A stretch of DNA of 14,566 nt from CANHEE01 sp043777755. Lineage in GTDB: Bacteria > Bacteroidota > Bacteroidia > Chitinophagales > Saprospiraceae. The position numbers were made by a program, and so were the translations under genes. The DNA lies in contig JAYWHK010000023.1 in assembly GCA_043777755.1 (NCBI GenBank), forward strand, positions 1-14,566, read 5' to 3'. Positions 8,201-14,079 of the stretch are shown piece after piece (position 1 is the first letter of the stretch; every line of letters begins with the position of its first letter). The notes beneath the pieces were generated by a model, which was not told the DNA's origin, made no database searches, and saw only the letters and a list, made by a program, of their open reading frames with translations.

Positions 8201-11200
8201 TTGCTATGAATATGACCAAGCAACAAGTGGCGACATTAGTGGTTGTTGTTGCTCAAAAGTTTGTATTTCTAATCCTTTTACTTGTGGTGAAAATAGTATT
8301 AATTATGAATACAATCCTGCTAAAAACAGTTTCTTTTTCACGTATTTAGGTCAAATCGCAGGTGGAAATGGCGAATGGGTAAAATACGTTGTAGGTGGAA
8401 ATCCAGAAGTTATTCCGAATGGCGAAGTCATTTTAAGCGCAAATTGTACGACAGAAACGATTGGTTTTCGTTTCAAAGATGCGACGTCTAATTGCGAGCG
8501 TATTTGTTATCGTAGCATTTATTTGTGTAATCCTTCGGATTGTCAAGAAATAGATATTGCCTATAAAGCAAGTGCTAAATCATTGATTTTTAACTTAAAA
8601 AACAATACAGGCATTACAAAATACAATTGGAAAGAAGACGAATCAAAAATTACTTTTGGCACACAAGCGACTGCCGCTTATGATTTAACAAAAGGAAATT
8701 GTGACAAACGCACCATTTCTGCTCGTTATTTTGATGGTCAAAAATGGTTGCTTTGTTCTGTTCCCGTGTATAGTTGCGATGCAGCAAATTGTGAAACAAG
8801 CATCAATGAAAATATTGCCAACAATAAATTTTCATCTATCAGTGTAGATGCTGCGTTCACGAATGTGACTTGGTACAATGGCGATACAAAAGCTGGTACT
8901 GGCAACAGTTTTGATGTGACAACTTTGACACCAGGCGATTACTTGATGAGTGCGCTTTACTTTGACAATTCAGCAAAATATTACCGTGTTTGTAGCAAAA
9001 CCATTACGATTGGTGACGATTGTTTTGTAAAATCAGATTGTAAAGACATCACGTTTTTCTATTCTGGAAAAGCAAAAGGAGAGTTAAAATATGCTTTTAC
9101 GGTTCAAAATCCAAGCAATATCATCAATTGGCAAATCAAAAGAGAAGGTGATGCCAATGCGACTAACATCACAACGACCAACGGAAGCATCGAAATTGAT
9201 TTTTCAAAATACAGTGGAGAAGGCGATTATACCATTTGTGCTTCTAAGCCAAACGGCTGTTGCTGCATCAAATTGGCGGTAATTGACCCAACAACTTGTG
9301 GCGATGTTGATTACAAATTCGATGCTACAAAAAACACTTTTGATTTTACCTTTACCAAAACTGGAAACATCACAAAAGCGGATTGGTTGGACGAAGCTGG
9401 TAAAGTAATTTCGGCAACGGTGGCAACGTCTATTCCTGCTGCTCCTTGCGGAACTCGTACCATTTCTTATCGTTATTACGATGTTGCGGCAAATATTTTC
9501 CGTTATTGTAGCCGAAAAGTGTTTGTTTGTAATCCTTTGGAGTGTAAAAATATTTTATTGACGTATGCTCCAAATACAAAAGAATTTGGTTTGAATTTGG
9601 TGAATGTTCCTGTAGCTTCGAGTGATTTTGCTTGGCAAATTGACGATGCGGCAGTGATTAGTACAGACAAAGGTTTCACTTATCAGGTTCCGACAACGCC
9701 AGCTTGTAAAAAACAGATTTTTTCTATAAAATATTTTGATGGTGAAAAATGGGCGATTTGTGCCGTACCGATTTTCGTTTGTAATCCAAGCGATTGTGGC
9801 GCAAATGTCACTTATACATACTCTAAAAGTCTATTAACCTTCACGCCAAAAGCGAATTATTCAGAAATTACGTACTACATTAATAATAGTAAAGTAAAAG
9901 AAAAAGACAATTCCGTTTTGCCAGGCGATTATACGCTGACGATGTTTTATTTTGACAATACGTTAAAACAATACCAGGTTTGTTCGCAACAAGTAACGCT
10001 TGACGACGAGTGTATTCAAGATGCAACTTGCGATAACATTGCTTTTTATCAGTCGGGCGGCATCAATAAGCCTTTGGAATTTACTTTTGTTGCAAAAAAT
10101 CTGACTGGCGTAACTGGCTGGAAAGTAAAAAAAGTTGGTGGCACAACAACAGATGTTTTGACGGGTGCGACAAACTCAAAACTAATTGATTTCTCTACTT
10201 TGGGCGGTGCAGGTGACTACATTATTTGTGCAACGAATCCAACCATTTGTTGCTGTATGAAAATCCGTATTGCTGACCCATTTGCTTGCAAAGATATTGA
10301 TTTTCAATTTGATAAAAATGCAAAAAATTATAATTTGTATTTTAAAAATACAGCTATTAGCAAAACGCAATGGTTGTTGGAAGATCCAGGAAAAGCACCA
10401 CAAGAATTGAGTGCCAACATTTTGAATTTGCAAGCAAATTGCGTTTCTCGTTTGGTGAGTTTCCGTTATTTTGACGATGTAAATAAAATTTGGGCGTATT
10501 GTACACAAAACTTCTTCTTGTGTGACCCATTTGTTTGCGGCGACCAAACTATTTTTTATGCTTATCAAAACAATGCAGGAAAAGACGATTTTAATTTTTT
10601 ATTAAATGACATTAATTTTCCAACATACAAGGATTTGACATGGCAAGTTGAAGGTGCAAAACCTGTATTTTTACCTTTGAATCCAGACAAATCCGCTAAT
10701 TTTTATCCGCCAGCTGGACAAGATTGCAAGCCTTATGTGGTTTCTGCAAAATACTATGACCCAGCGTTTAAAAACTGGCATTTTTGCAGTATCAATGTCA
10801 ATATTTGCAATCCTGACAAGTGCAACACAATAGATGTAGGTTACAAAGCAAGCGTAAAACAATACGAATTTTCGGCAAATGCACCAGCACAAAGCAAAGG
10901 TTTCCGTTGGACAATTGAAGAAATCCAAGCCTTGATTGGCGACAAAGAAAAAACGCCTTACATTGTTCCTGCTAATTTTACGTGTAAAACTTATACCATT
11001 GGCGTGCGTTATTTTGACGGAACAGCTTGGCGTTTATGTACCAAAAAAGTATTCCTTTGCGACCCGACCAAATGCGCCAGCGAAATCAAGCACGACTACG
11101 ATATTGACAACTCAGGAACAAAAGGAACGCTGACTTTGACCAATACAAATACCAATATTTTCAAAACAAAATGGTACCAAGACGATGTGCTGACTCAGGC

Positions 11201-11999
11201 TGTAAAAGACAATGTGGCACTCGGAACATACCAAATATCAACCGTTTATGAAGATGCACAAGGCGTTACGAAGATTTGTTCTAAGAAAATAACACTTGAT
11301 TTGTTGCCAAAATTCACTTTGGTTGCCAATAAAGTAACCGTTAGTCCTGTACAAGAAGCGGTTATTGACATTAGAAGTAAGAATTTTTCTAATTTAGCAA
11401 ATTTCCAAGTAACGTTAACTTGGAATCCAGCTGTTTTGAAATTGACTTCGCCAGAAAATTTCTTTTTCAAAGGAAAAACGGATTTTAATACAGCGCAACA
11501 AAATTCTGGTTCGTTGGGCATTATGTGGTCAGCAGATAATCCAATTATTGGGCAATCTTATCCTGACAACGCTGTTTTGTATAAAATACGTTTTGCTGTA
11601 GTTGGAAAAATTGGCGATGAAAGTATTATTGATTTTACAGATAAAGCATTGACAATCAGCGTAAAAGACATCAACGGTAGTGAAGTTCCTTTTGGAAAAG
11701 AAACAGGTTCTGTAAAAATTGCGACAACTGCCATCAACGATGTTGAAAGCGCAGCGAAGTATTTTAGCATTTATCCGAATCCGACATCCGACCGTGCTGT
11801 GATTGATTTTGACCCAGCATTGGTCAAGATACAAAGCCTAACTTTGTATGATCAGCAGGGTAGAGTAGTGCAGAGTCAAAAGGAATTTGTGCCAAACGCT
11901 GCTTCTGAAATTGACCTCAGCGACGCTGCAAATGGTATTTATTTGTTGAAAATACAAGCCAACGATACGTTTTATATTTATCGTTTGGTAAAAATGTAG
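5295..11999 (+). CDS. giant cysteine-rich modular surface protein with T9SS sorting domain
   Basis: This 2234-residue protein has a signal peptide (1-25, cut after IFA). A LamG/concanavalin-like domain (about 33-230) reads LGGELLRCENFE and ends at FLIDNICAV. A Cys-rich Ig/PKD-like region (about 235-567) follows, then a higher-order repeat (568-2001). In that repeat four distinct Cys-bearing modules of roughly 74-95 residues recur in the order A-B-C-D four times. Module A carries GGEGDYxIC and CC(C). Module B ends in a ...C...CNPxxC pattern. Module C has RYFDGxxWxLC...CNPxDC. Module D has PGDYxxxxxYFD...CSK. A cohesin-like domain (about 2006-2145; NFQVTLTWNPAVLKL) precedes a type A T9SS sorting domain (2156-2234; YFSIYPNPTSDRAVIDF to IYRLVKM). 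It is exported by Sec, then carried across the outer membrane by T9SS. An adhesin or structural role is likely but the ligand is unknown. No catalytic domain is seen. The TAG stop lies inside a palindromic repeat. Confidence 0.93.
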   Translation: MLTSHTSRKAILFIVSIFLSSFIFAQSCQECDEEINLGGELLRCENFENAAPNSPITNLPNWTLAIGTNKVTPLATSAASYQGNRSVKVEFAAQAADVNFQFNAAQPNFDYHIGAKLFVPSNKTAQVRLLDFAQATKYIIDFGKNDTAFVKASATGTPVASFRYPKGQWFRLSQMIRAADKRMEIFIGGKKMVNIVLPNPTVGIPSYLNINASSANASFLIDNICAVKNQKTGFIPNCPTVTEAYCIGGDVSDLQNECTLGFDKGYIPLEYTKGNCNATLGCTPTCSVEKGCFDYYINKDNKIYCYNNFCEVAGLTYEWSILSDATTYSFTNGTTKTSKNIVLLPTQAQTFTIIEKVSDASGKVVNSCSSNIIYNPSACLETPVLNLQYQSLGQNRFIITTPNSQNISNLSWEVLDVNNNPVGPITISGDNPNPEFIKSKNGLIKVVATAKNECGVARTAYEISDATCQQGCPTAIDLPTNITPVLNAKLLTFKGLPTGAAYTYTWRVVGFDNILIPAVASPTINLPDFSTYTVCCEVVKTVGTCVNRTSLCFNVKAEDDAACFDTPCSNIDFLHSNVALKPLQYTFKAGTNVTKISSWRVKNLTTNQVSVIASTTLSQNIDFADAKFGGAGNYAVAYKFIENGIAKCCGIKVKIDNPTTCGIANVNFAYDNQTSSYVFTGTPTGGVWFSDTTFLATPTLAVSSPCVAKTISYRSQDAAGFSQICAKKISLCPPAECNKFDLGYQASSQSLILDLKNIPANATNFSWTEEDNKKLISNSRKITYPFTVTSPCVPTTYAARYFDGIQWNLCSKQVLLCNPDDCAVSIAHTYNENTSNGQLLLSTNLPNISNQKWYIDDSPAQNINQNIKPGKYKITLVYFDETNQYFKICSKNIKIGDNCFQTTDCGNLNFFFNNNPTKPLQYTFSALTTGVVTQWRIRSVATGKIVTSNSGPVQVLDFALYGGEGEYIICYEYDQATSGDISGCCCSKVCISNPFTCGENSINYEYNPAKNSFFFTYLGQIAGGNGEWVKYVVGGNPEVIPNGEVILSANCTTETIGFRFKDATSNCERICYRSIYLCNPSDCQEIDIAYKASAKSLIFNLKNNTGITKYNWKEDESKITFGTQATAAYDLTKGNCDKRTISARYFDGQKWLLCSVPVYSCDAANCETSINENIANNKFSSISVDAAFTNVTWYNGDTKAGTGNSFDVTTLTPGDYLMSALYFDNSAKYYRVCSKTITIGDDCFVKSDCKDITFFYSGKAKGELKYAFTVQNPSNIINWQIKREGDANATNITTTNGSIEIDFSKYSGEGDYTICASKPNGCCCIKLAVIDPTTCGDVDYKFDATKNTFDFTFTKTGNITKADWLDEAGKVISATVATSIPAAPCGTRTISYRYYDVAANIFRYCSRKVFVCNPLECKNILLTYAPNTKEFGLNLVNVPVASSDFAWQIDDAAVISTDKGFTYQVPTTPACKKQIFSIKYFDGEKWAICAVPIFVCNPSDCGANVTYTYSKSLLTFTPKANYSEITYYINNSKVKEKDNSVLPGDYTLTMFYFDNTLKQYQVCSQQVTLDDECIQDATCDNIAFYQSGGINKPLEFTFVAKNLTGVTGWKVKKVGGTTTDVLTGATNSKLIDFSTLGGAGDYIICATNPTICCCMKIRIADPFACKDIDFQFDKNAKNYNLYFKNTAISKTQWLLEDPGKAPQELSANILNLQANCVSRLVSFRYFDDVNKIWAYCTQNFFLCDPFVCGDQTIFYAYQNNAGKDDFNFLLNDINFPTYKDLTWQVEGAKPVFLPLNPDKSANFYPPAGQDCKPYVVSAKYYDPAFKNWHFCSINVNICNPDKCNTIDVGYKASVKQYEFSANAPAQSKGFRWTIEEIQALIGDKEKTPYIVPANFTCKTYTIGVRYFDGTAWRLCTKKVFLCDPTKCASEIKHDYDIDNSGTKGTLTLTNTNTNIFKTKWYQDDVLTQAVKDNVALGTYQISTVYEDAQGVTKICSKKITLDLLPKFTLVANKVTVSPVQEAVIDIRSKNFSNLANFQVTLTWNPAVLKLTSPENFFFKGKTDFNTAQQNSGSLGIMWSADNPIIGQSYPDNAVLYKIRFAVVGKIGDESIIDFTDKALTISVKDINGSEVPFGKETGSVKIATTAINDVESAAKYFSIYPNPTSDRAVIDFDPALVKIQSLTLYDQQGRVVQSQKEFVPNAASEIDLSDAANGIYLLKIQANDTFYIYRLVKM
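6996..8009 (+). repeat. higher-order repeat cycle 1 (modules A1-B1-C1-D1)
   Basis: Residues 568-905 of the giant protein. A1 is 568-662 (ends NPTTCG), B1 663-738 (ends PAECN), C1 739-822 (RYFDGIQWNLC, ends NPDDC) and D1 823-905 (YFDETNQYFKICSK, ends TTDC). A1 has a Cys pair (648-649) where later A modules have three. The cycle is 338 residues. Confidence 0.85.
8010..9041 (+). repeat. higher-order repeat cycle 2 (A2-B2-C2-D2)
   Basis: Residues 906-1249. A2 is 906-998 (KPLQYTFSA, GGEGEYIIC, Cys984-986), B2 999-1083, C2 1084-1166 (RYFDGQKWLLC) and D2 1167-1249 (YFDNSAKYYRVCSKTITIGDDC). The cycle is 344 residues. The modules align in order with those of cycle 1 at protein level. Confidence 0.85.
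9042..10031 (+). repeat. higher-order repeat cycle 3 (A3-B3-C3-D3)
   Basis: Residues 1250-1579. A3 is 1250-1336 (GEGDYTIC, Cys1322-1324), B3 1337-1417, C3 1418-1501 (KYFDGEKWAIC) and D3 1502-1579 (PGDYTLTMFYFDNT...VCS). The cycle is 330 residues. Confidence 0.85.
10032..11297 (+). repeat. higher-order repeat cycle 4 with one extra module
   Basis: Residues 1580-2001. A4 is 1580-1665 (GGAGDYIIC, Cys1652-1654) and B4 1666-1748. An additional C-like module (1749-1843; AKYYDPAFKNWHFC, ends NPDKC) comes before C4 1844-1927 (RYFDGTAWRLC). D4 1928-2001 is shortened, lacking the final GDxC...DC. The cycle is 422 residues against about 340 for the others. Confidence 0.8.
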
Positions 12000-12084
12000 A
12001 GAAAAGGCACGCCTTTTCTCGCACTACGAAACACGTACCTTTTCTCTACGTGTCTTATTTCAAAAAACAAACCGCTATATCTCC
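11996..12084. repeat. palindromic element, copy 1 (shorter), spanning the giant gene's stop
   Basis: The arms 11996-12011 and 12034-12049 are reverse complements at 15 of 16 positions (GTAGAGAAAAGG at the outer end). The left half contains a second near-perfect hairpin, GAGAAAAGGC-AC-GCCTTTTCTC (11999-12020). The downstream 12057-12084 segment is also shared with copy 2 (12166-12273). The TAG stop of the giant gene (11997-11999) is part of the left arm. Compared with copy 2 this copy lacks about 20 bases from its middle and right arm. Confidence 0.8.
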
Positions 12085-12111
12085 CAAGGTATAGCGGTTT
12101 GTTTTTTGAAA
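12058..12111. terminator. strong bidirectional terminator after the giant gene
   Basis: Bases 12058-12079 and 12090-12111 form a perfect 22-base-pair stem around a 10-base loop (TCTCCCAAGG). Runs of A at the left base and T at the right base make it work in either direction. It lies about 60 bases past the giant gene's stop and is the obvious transcript end. Only its left half is preserved in the downstream palindromic copy (12244-12273). Confidence 0.85.
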
Positions 12112-12162
12112 AGAAAGGTTTATCTTTGTTGAAAGGTTCGGTATGTTTGTTGGGTTGGGTAT

Positions 12163-12273
12163 CACGTAGAGAGAAGGCACGCCTTTTCTCGCACTACGAA
12201 CTCCTACAAAACACGAGAAAAGGCGTACCTTTTCTCTACGTGTATTTCAAAAAAATACAACCGCTATATCTCC
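12163..12273. repeat. palindromic element, copy 2 (fuller)
   Basis: Bases 12163-12191 and 12214-12242 are reverse complements at 27 of 29 positions, separated by a 22-base centre. The sequence then continues with the same TTTCAAAAAA...CCGCTATATCTCC segment that follows copy 1. Length and symmetry suggest a non-coding, possibly mobile, palindrome of the MITE or REP kind, but no target-site duplication is obvious. Confidence 0.8.
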
Positions 12274-12409
12274 ACTGTATATCCCGCTGACACATAAGTT
12301 TATTAAAACGAAATTTTAGTAAAATTAGTGAAATTAGATTTAATTTTTACATCACGAATCATTAGTGTCTGGTTCATTGAAAAAAAAATCGTTGTAAGTA
12401 ATTGATATT

Positions 12410-12444
12410 AGAGCTTTGACAGAATATGCGGTAGCTTAAAAAAA
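12410..12444 (+). pseudogene. xisI 3'-end fragment (remnant or partial duplication)
   Basis: These 35 bases match 13233-13267, the 3' end of intact xisI plus its following A-run, with a single G/A difference. In frame they encode RALTEYAVA and the TAA stop (12437-12439), and the difference is silent. GATATTA just before it (12404-12410) also occurs in xisI at 13200-13206, so an internal deletion is possible. No longer similarity is seen. It is most simply the tail of an earlier or duplicated xisHI unit. Confidence 0.75.
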
Positions 12445-12478
12445 GTGTAAGAAATTTTTCAATTTCTTGCGCTTTTAG
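12445..12478 (+). terminator. terminator-like hairpin after the xisI fragment
   Basis: AAGAAATT (12449-12456) and AATTTCTT (12461-12468) pair perfectly around TTTC. The stem extends to 12 pairs with GTGT/GCGC using two G-U wobbles. TTTTAGTTT follows. The position fits a terminator left from the lost xisI copy. It overlaps the TTG element of the xisH promoter, so it could also act as an operator. Confidence 0.45.
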
Positions 12479-12497
12479 TTTAAAAAGTTTATTTTTG
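12467..12497 (+). promoter_or_regulatory. xisH: xisH-xisI promoter
   Basis: TTG (12467-12469), a 20-base spacer and TATTTTTG (12490-12497) match the Bacteroidota promoter pattern fully. The ATG of xisH is 25 bases beyond. The pair therefore carries its own promoter, placed between the xisI remnant and xisH. Confidence 0.7.
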
Positions 12498-12522
12498 CGG
12501 TTCGGATAACTTTATAAAAATT

Positions 12523-12936
12523 ATGGCAAGAGATAAAATTCATGATGTTTTCAAAAAAGCATTAGAAGAAGAAGGTTGGTCGGTTACAGACGACCCATTG
12601 TTTTTAAAGATTGGAAAGATTCCAATTCATATAGATTTGGGAGCAGAAAAAATTATAGGAGCAGAACGAAATGGAGAGAGAATTGCAGTGGAAATAAAAT
12701 CATTTGGTATTACTTCTCTAATAACTGCCTTGTACGAAGCAATTGGTAAATTCATTGTTTATCGAAAAGCACTTGAAGTGCTAAAACCAGATAGGGTTTT
12801 ATTCTTGGCTATGCCAGAAGCAGCTTATCAACAGCTCAGTAGTGAGCCTATTTTACAAAAAATGTTTGTAGATGAACAAATTAAACTTGTTTTATATAAT
12901 ACTGAATCACAAAAAGTTTCAAAATGGATAGAATAA
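12523..12936 (+). CDS. xisH: XisH family protein (PD-(D/E)XK nuclease-like fold)
   Basis: This 137-residue protein is a full-length XisH. In Anabaena, XisH and XisI are needed with the recombinase XisF for excision of the fdxN element during heterocyst formation; elsewhere the pair's job is unknown. Family-typical stretches are MARDKIHDVFKKALEEEGW at the start, IHIDLGAEKIIGAER, and RIAVEIKSFG...LITALYEAIGKFIVYRKAL. The likely nuclease-like signature is Asp38, then Glu57-Ile58-Lys59 (ExK). The gene overlaps xisI by 13 bases, which implies translational coupling and a paired product. No large serine or tyrosine recombinase is in the window, so the excision role cannot be assumed. The pair is best known from cyanobacteria, which makes horizontal spread plausible. 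Confidence 0.92.
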   Translation: MARDKIHDVFKKALEEEGWSVTDDPLFLKIGKIPIHIDLGAEKIIGAERNGERIAVEIKSFGITSLITALYEAIGKFIVYRKALEVLKPDRVLFLAMPEAAYQQLSSEPILQKMFVDEQIKLVLYNTESQKVSKWIE

Positions 12937-13262
12937 AAAAATATGAACAAGTCGTTATTAGTGCTTTAAAAGCATATATCAATGATGCTTCTTGCAATAC
13001 TAAAGACGTATCATGGCAATTGGTTGCTGACAAAGAAAATAAACATTACCAGATTATTATGATGGGCTGGGAAAACAGTCTATTCTTTCATGAATGTCCT
13101 ATCCATATTGATATTATTGGTGATAAAATCTGGATTCAACAAAATATGACGGAATGGGATTTTGGAGTGCTGTTTGAAAAAAGTAAAATACCAAAATCCG
13201 ATATTATCCTTGGCTTTTTAAGCCCTGCCACCAGAGCTTTGACAGAATATGCAGTAGCTTAA
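12924..13262 (+). CDS. xisI: XisI family protein
   Basis: This 112-residue protein matches XisI in length and in its conserved phrases: MDRIKKYEQVVISALKAY, then YQIIMMGWENSLFFHECPIHIDIIGDKIWIQQNMTE, and the C-terminal FEKSKIPKSDIILGFLSPATRALTEYAVA. It is the obligate genetic partner of xisH, starting 13 bases before the xisH stop in another frame. The biochemical activity is not known; it may regulate or bind XisH. Its last 30 bases and the A-run that follows recur at 12410-12444 upstream of xisH. No terminator is visible after it, and the next gene has its own near-consensus promoter 10 bases downstream. Confidence 0.92.
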   Translation: MDRIKKYEQVVISALKAYINDASCNTKDVSWQLVADKENKHYQIIMMGWENSLFFHECPIHIDIIGDKIWIQQNMTEWDFGVLFEKSKIPKSDIILGFLSPATRALTEYAVA

Positions 13263-13271
13263 AAAAAAATT

Positions 13272-13301
13272 TTGTCAAGTCAATAATAAAACGGATATTT
13301 G
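13272..13301 (+). promoter_or_regulatory. probable promoter of the peroxiredoxin-like gene
   Basis: TTG (13272-13274), 19 bases, then GATATTTG (13294-13301) deviates from TAnnTTTG at one base. It overlaps the TTG codon that would start the longest reading frame, which supports the downstream ATG at 13335. Confidence 0.45.
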
Positions 13302-13334
13302 CAAATTATTCAGTTAATCAAAACTATTGATTTT

Positions 13335-13871
13335 ATGTCAGATACTATGTTAGAAAGAGAATTGCCACTTTCTTCTATGAAAACAAACAAAGGAATTACT
13401 TTACTTGAAATTACTGAAAATCAACCCGTTATGTTGATTTTTTTACGACATTTTGGCTGTACTTTTTGTAGAGAAGAATTGGATAATTTGTCAAAAAAAC
13501 AAGAAAGTATAGAAGCGCAAGGGACAAAATTGGTCTTTGTTCACATGACCGACAACAAAACAGCTGAAAAATATTTCACTGAATTTAACATCAAAAACCC
13601 TATTCACATCAGCGACCCTGAGTGTCAATTTTATGCTGAATTCGGTTTGGTAAAGGGTAATTTTAGCCAGCTTTTTGGTTTTCAAAATTGGTCAAGAGCC
13701 TTCAATACTGGAGTTTTGAAAGGTTACGGTTGGGCAAATCAAATTGGTGACGGTTTTCAAATGCCAGGAATTTTTGTACTGAGCAATGGCGAAGTCAAAG
13801 CCAGTTATGTACACAAATTTGCTTCCGACCAAGCCGATTATGAGGAGTTGGCAAAGTGTTGTGCGATTTAA
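13335..13871 (+). CDS. peroxiredoxin-like thioredoxin-fold protein (AhpC/TSA family)
   Basis: I take ATG 13335 rather than an upstream TTG because the latter falls in the promoter element. The 178-residue protein has a thioredoxin-like fold: VMLIFLRHFGCTFCREEL puts a CxxC at Cys42 and Cys45, TKLVFVHMTD is the next core strand, and QMPGIFVLSNG holds the likely cis-proline (Pro144). Family resemblance is to the AhpC/TSA-type 'peroxiredoxin-like' proteins related to SelL, which use a CxxC (UxxU in selenoproteins). It probably reduces peroxides or acts as a thiol oxidoreductase in the cytoplasm; no signal peptide is seen. A Cys-Cys pair at 175-176 near the C-terminus is extra. It stands alone between xisI and rpsO, and no strong terminator follows. 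Confidence 0.87.
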   Translation: MSDTMLERELPLSSMKTNKGITLLEITENQPVMLIFLRHFGCTFCREELDNLSKKQESIEAQGTKLVFVHMTDNKTAEKYFTEFNIKNPIHISDPECQFYAEFGLVKGNFSQLFGFQNWSRAFNTGVLKGYGWANQIGDGFQMPGIFVLSNGEVKASYVHKFASDQADYEELAKCCAI

Positions 13872-13965
13872 AAGGGTGAACTAAGTTGAATGGGTTATTA
13901 GGTTGATTGCGTTTTAATTCAAAATCTTATTTATTTTAACTTTTTTTCAAAAAAATAAATAAAAA

Positions 13966-13996
13966 TTGTGAGATTCAAAAAATAGTTGTACCTTTG
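13966..13996 (+). promoter_or_regulatory. rpsO: rpsO promoter
   Basis: TTG (13966-13968), a 20-base spacer and TACCTTTG (13989-13996) match the Bacteroidota pattern perfectly, and CGCC follows. The predicted leader before the rpsO ATG is about 77 bases. Confidence 0.75.
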
Positions 13997-14002
13997 CGCC
14001 GC

Positions 14003-14079
14003 TATTCGCCGAATGGTCTATTGGATTGCCAAGTTCAATTGTAGTTCGGTTATGGTTTCACTTTTTAAAATATAAAAAA
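14003..14079 (+). promoter_or_regulatory. rpsO: rpsO leader, possible S15 autoregulatory structure
   Basis: CCGAA (14009-14013) can pair with TTCGG (14045-14049), enclosing a TTGG-ATTG-CCAA hairpin (14021-14032). In several bacteria S15 represses its own synthesis by binding structured leaders of differing architecture. A comparable leader here is plausible but unproven. Confidence 0.3.

Larger units (their letters stand above)
12000..12522. other. repeat-filled spacer between the giant gene and xisH
   Basis: There is no credible gene. The spacer contains palindromic element copies 1 and 2, a strong terminator (12058-12111), the tail of a second xisI copy (12410-12439), a terminator-like hairpin and the xisH promoter. 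Bases 12275-12400 are plain A/T-rich DNA in which I see nothing recognisable. Confidence 0.7.

Noticed and set aside
10182..10568. Leftward open frame of 128 codons inside the giant gene
   Set aside because: It is antisense to a repeat region whose rightward frame shows clear modular protein conservation.
12163..12242. Insertion sequence terminal inverted repeats
   Set aside because: Only 22 bases lie between the arms, so no transposase fits, and no clear target duplication flanks the element. I kept it as a non-coding palindrome.
11996..12273. CRISPR array
   Set aside because: Only two unequal copies exist, each is internally palindromic over most of its length, and there is no regular spacer or cas gene.
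12099..12290. Short open frame across the palindromic copy 2
   Set aside because: It is made largely of the repeat and terminator arm, starts within the terminator stem, and resembles no protein.
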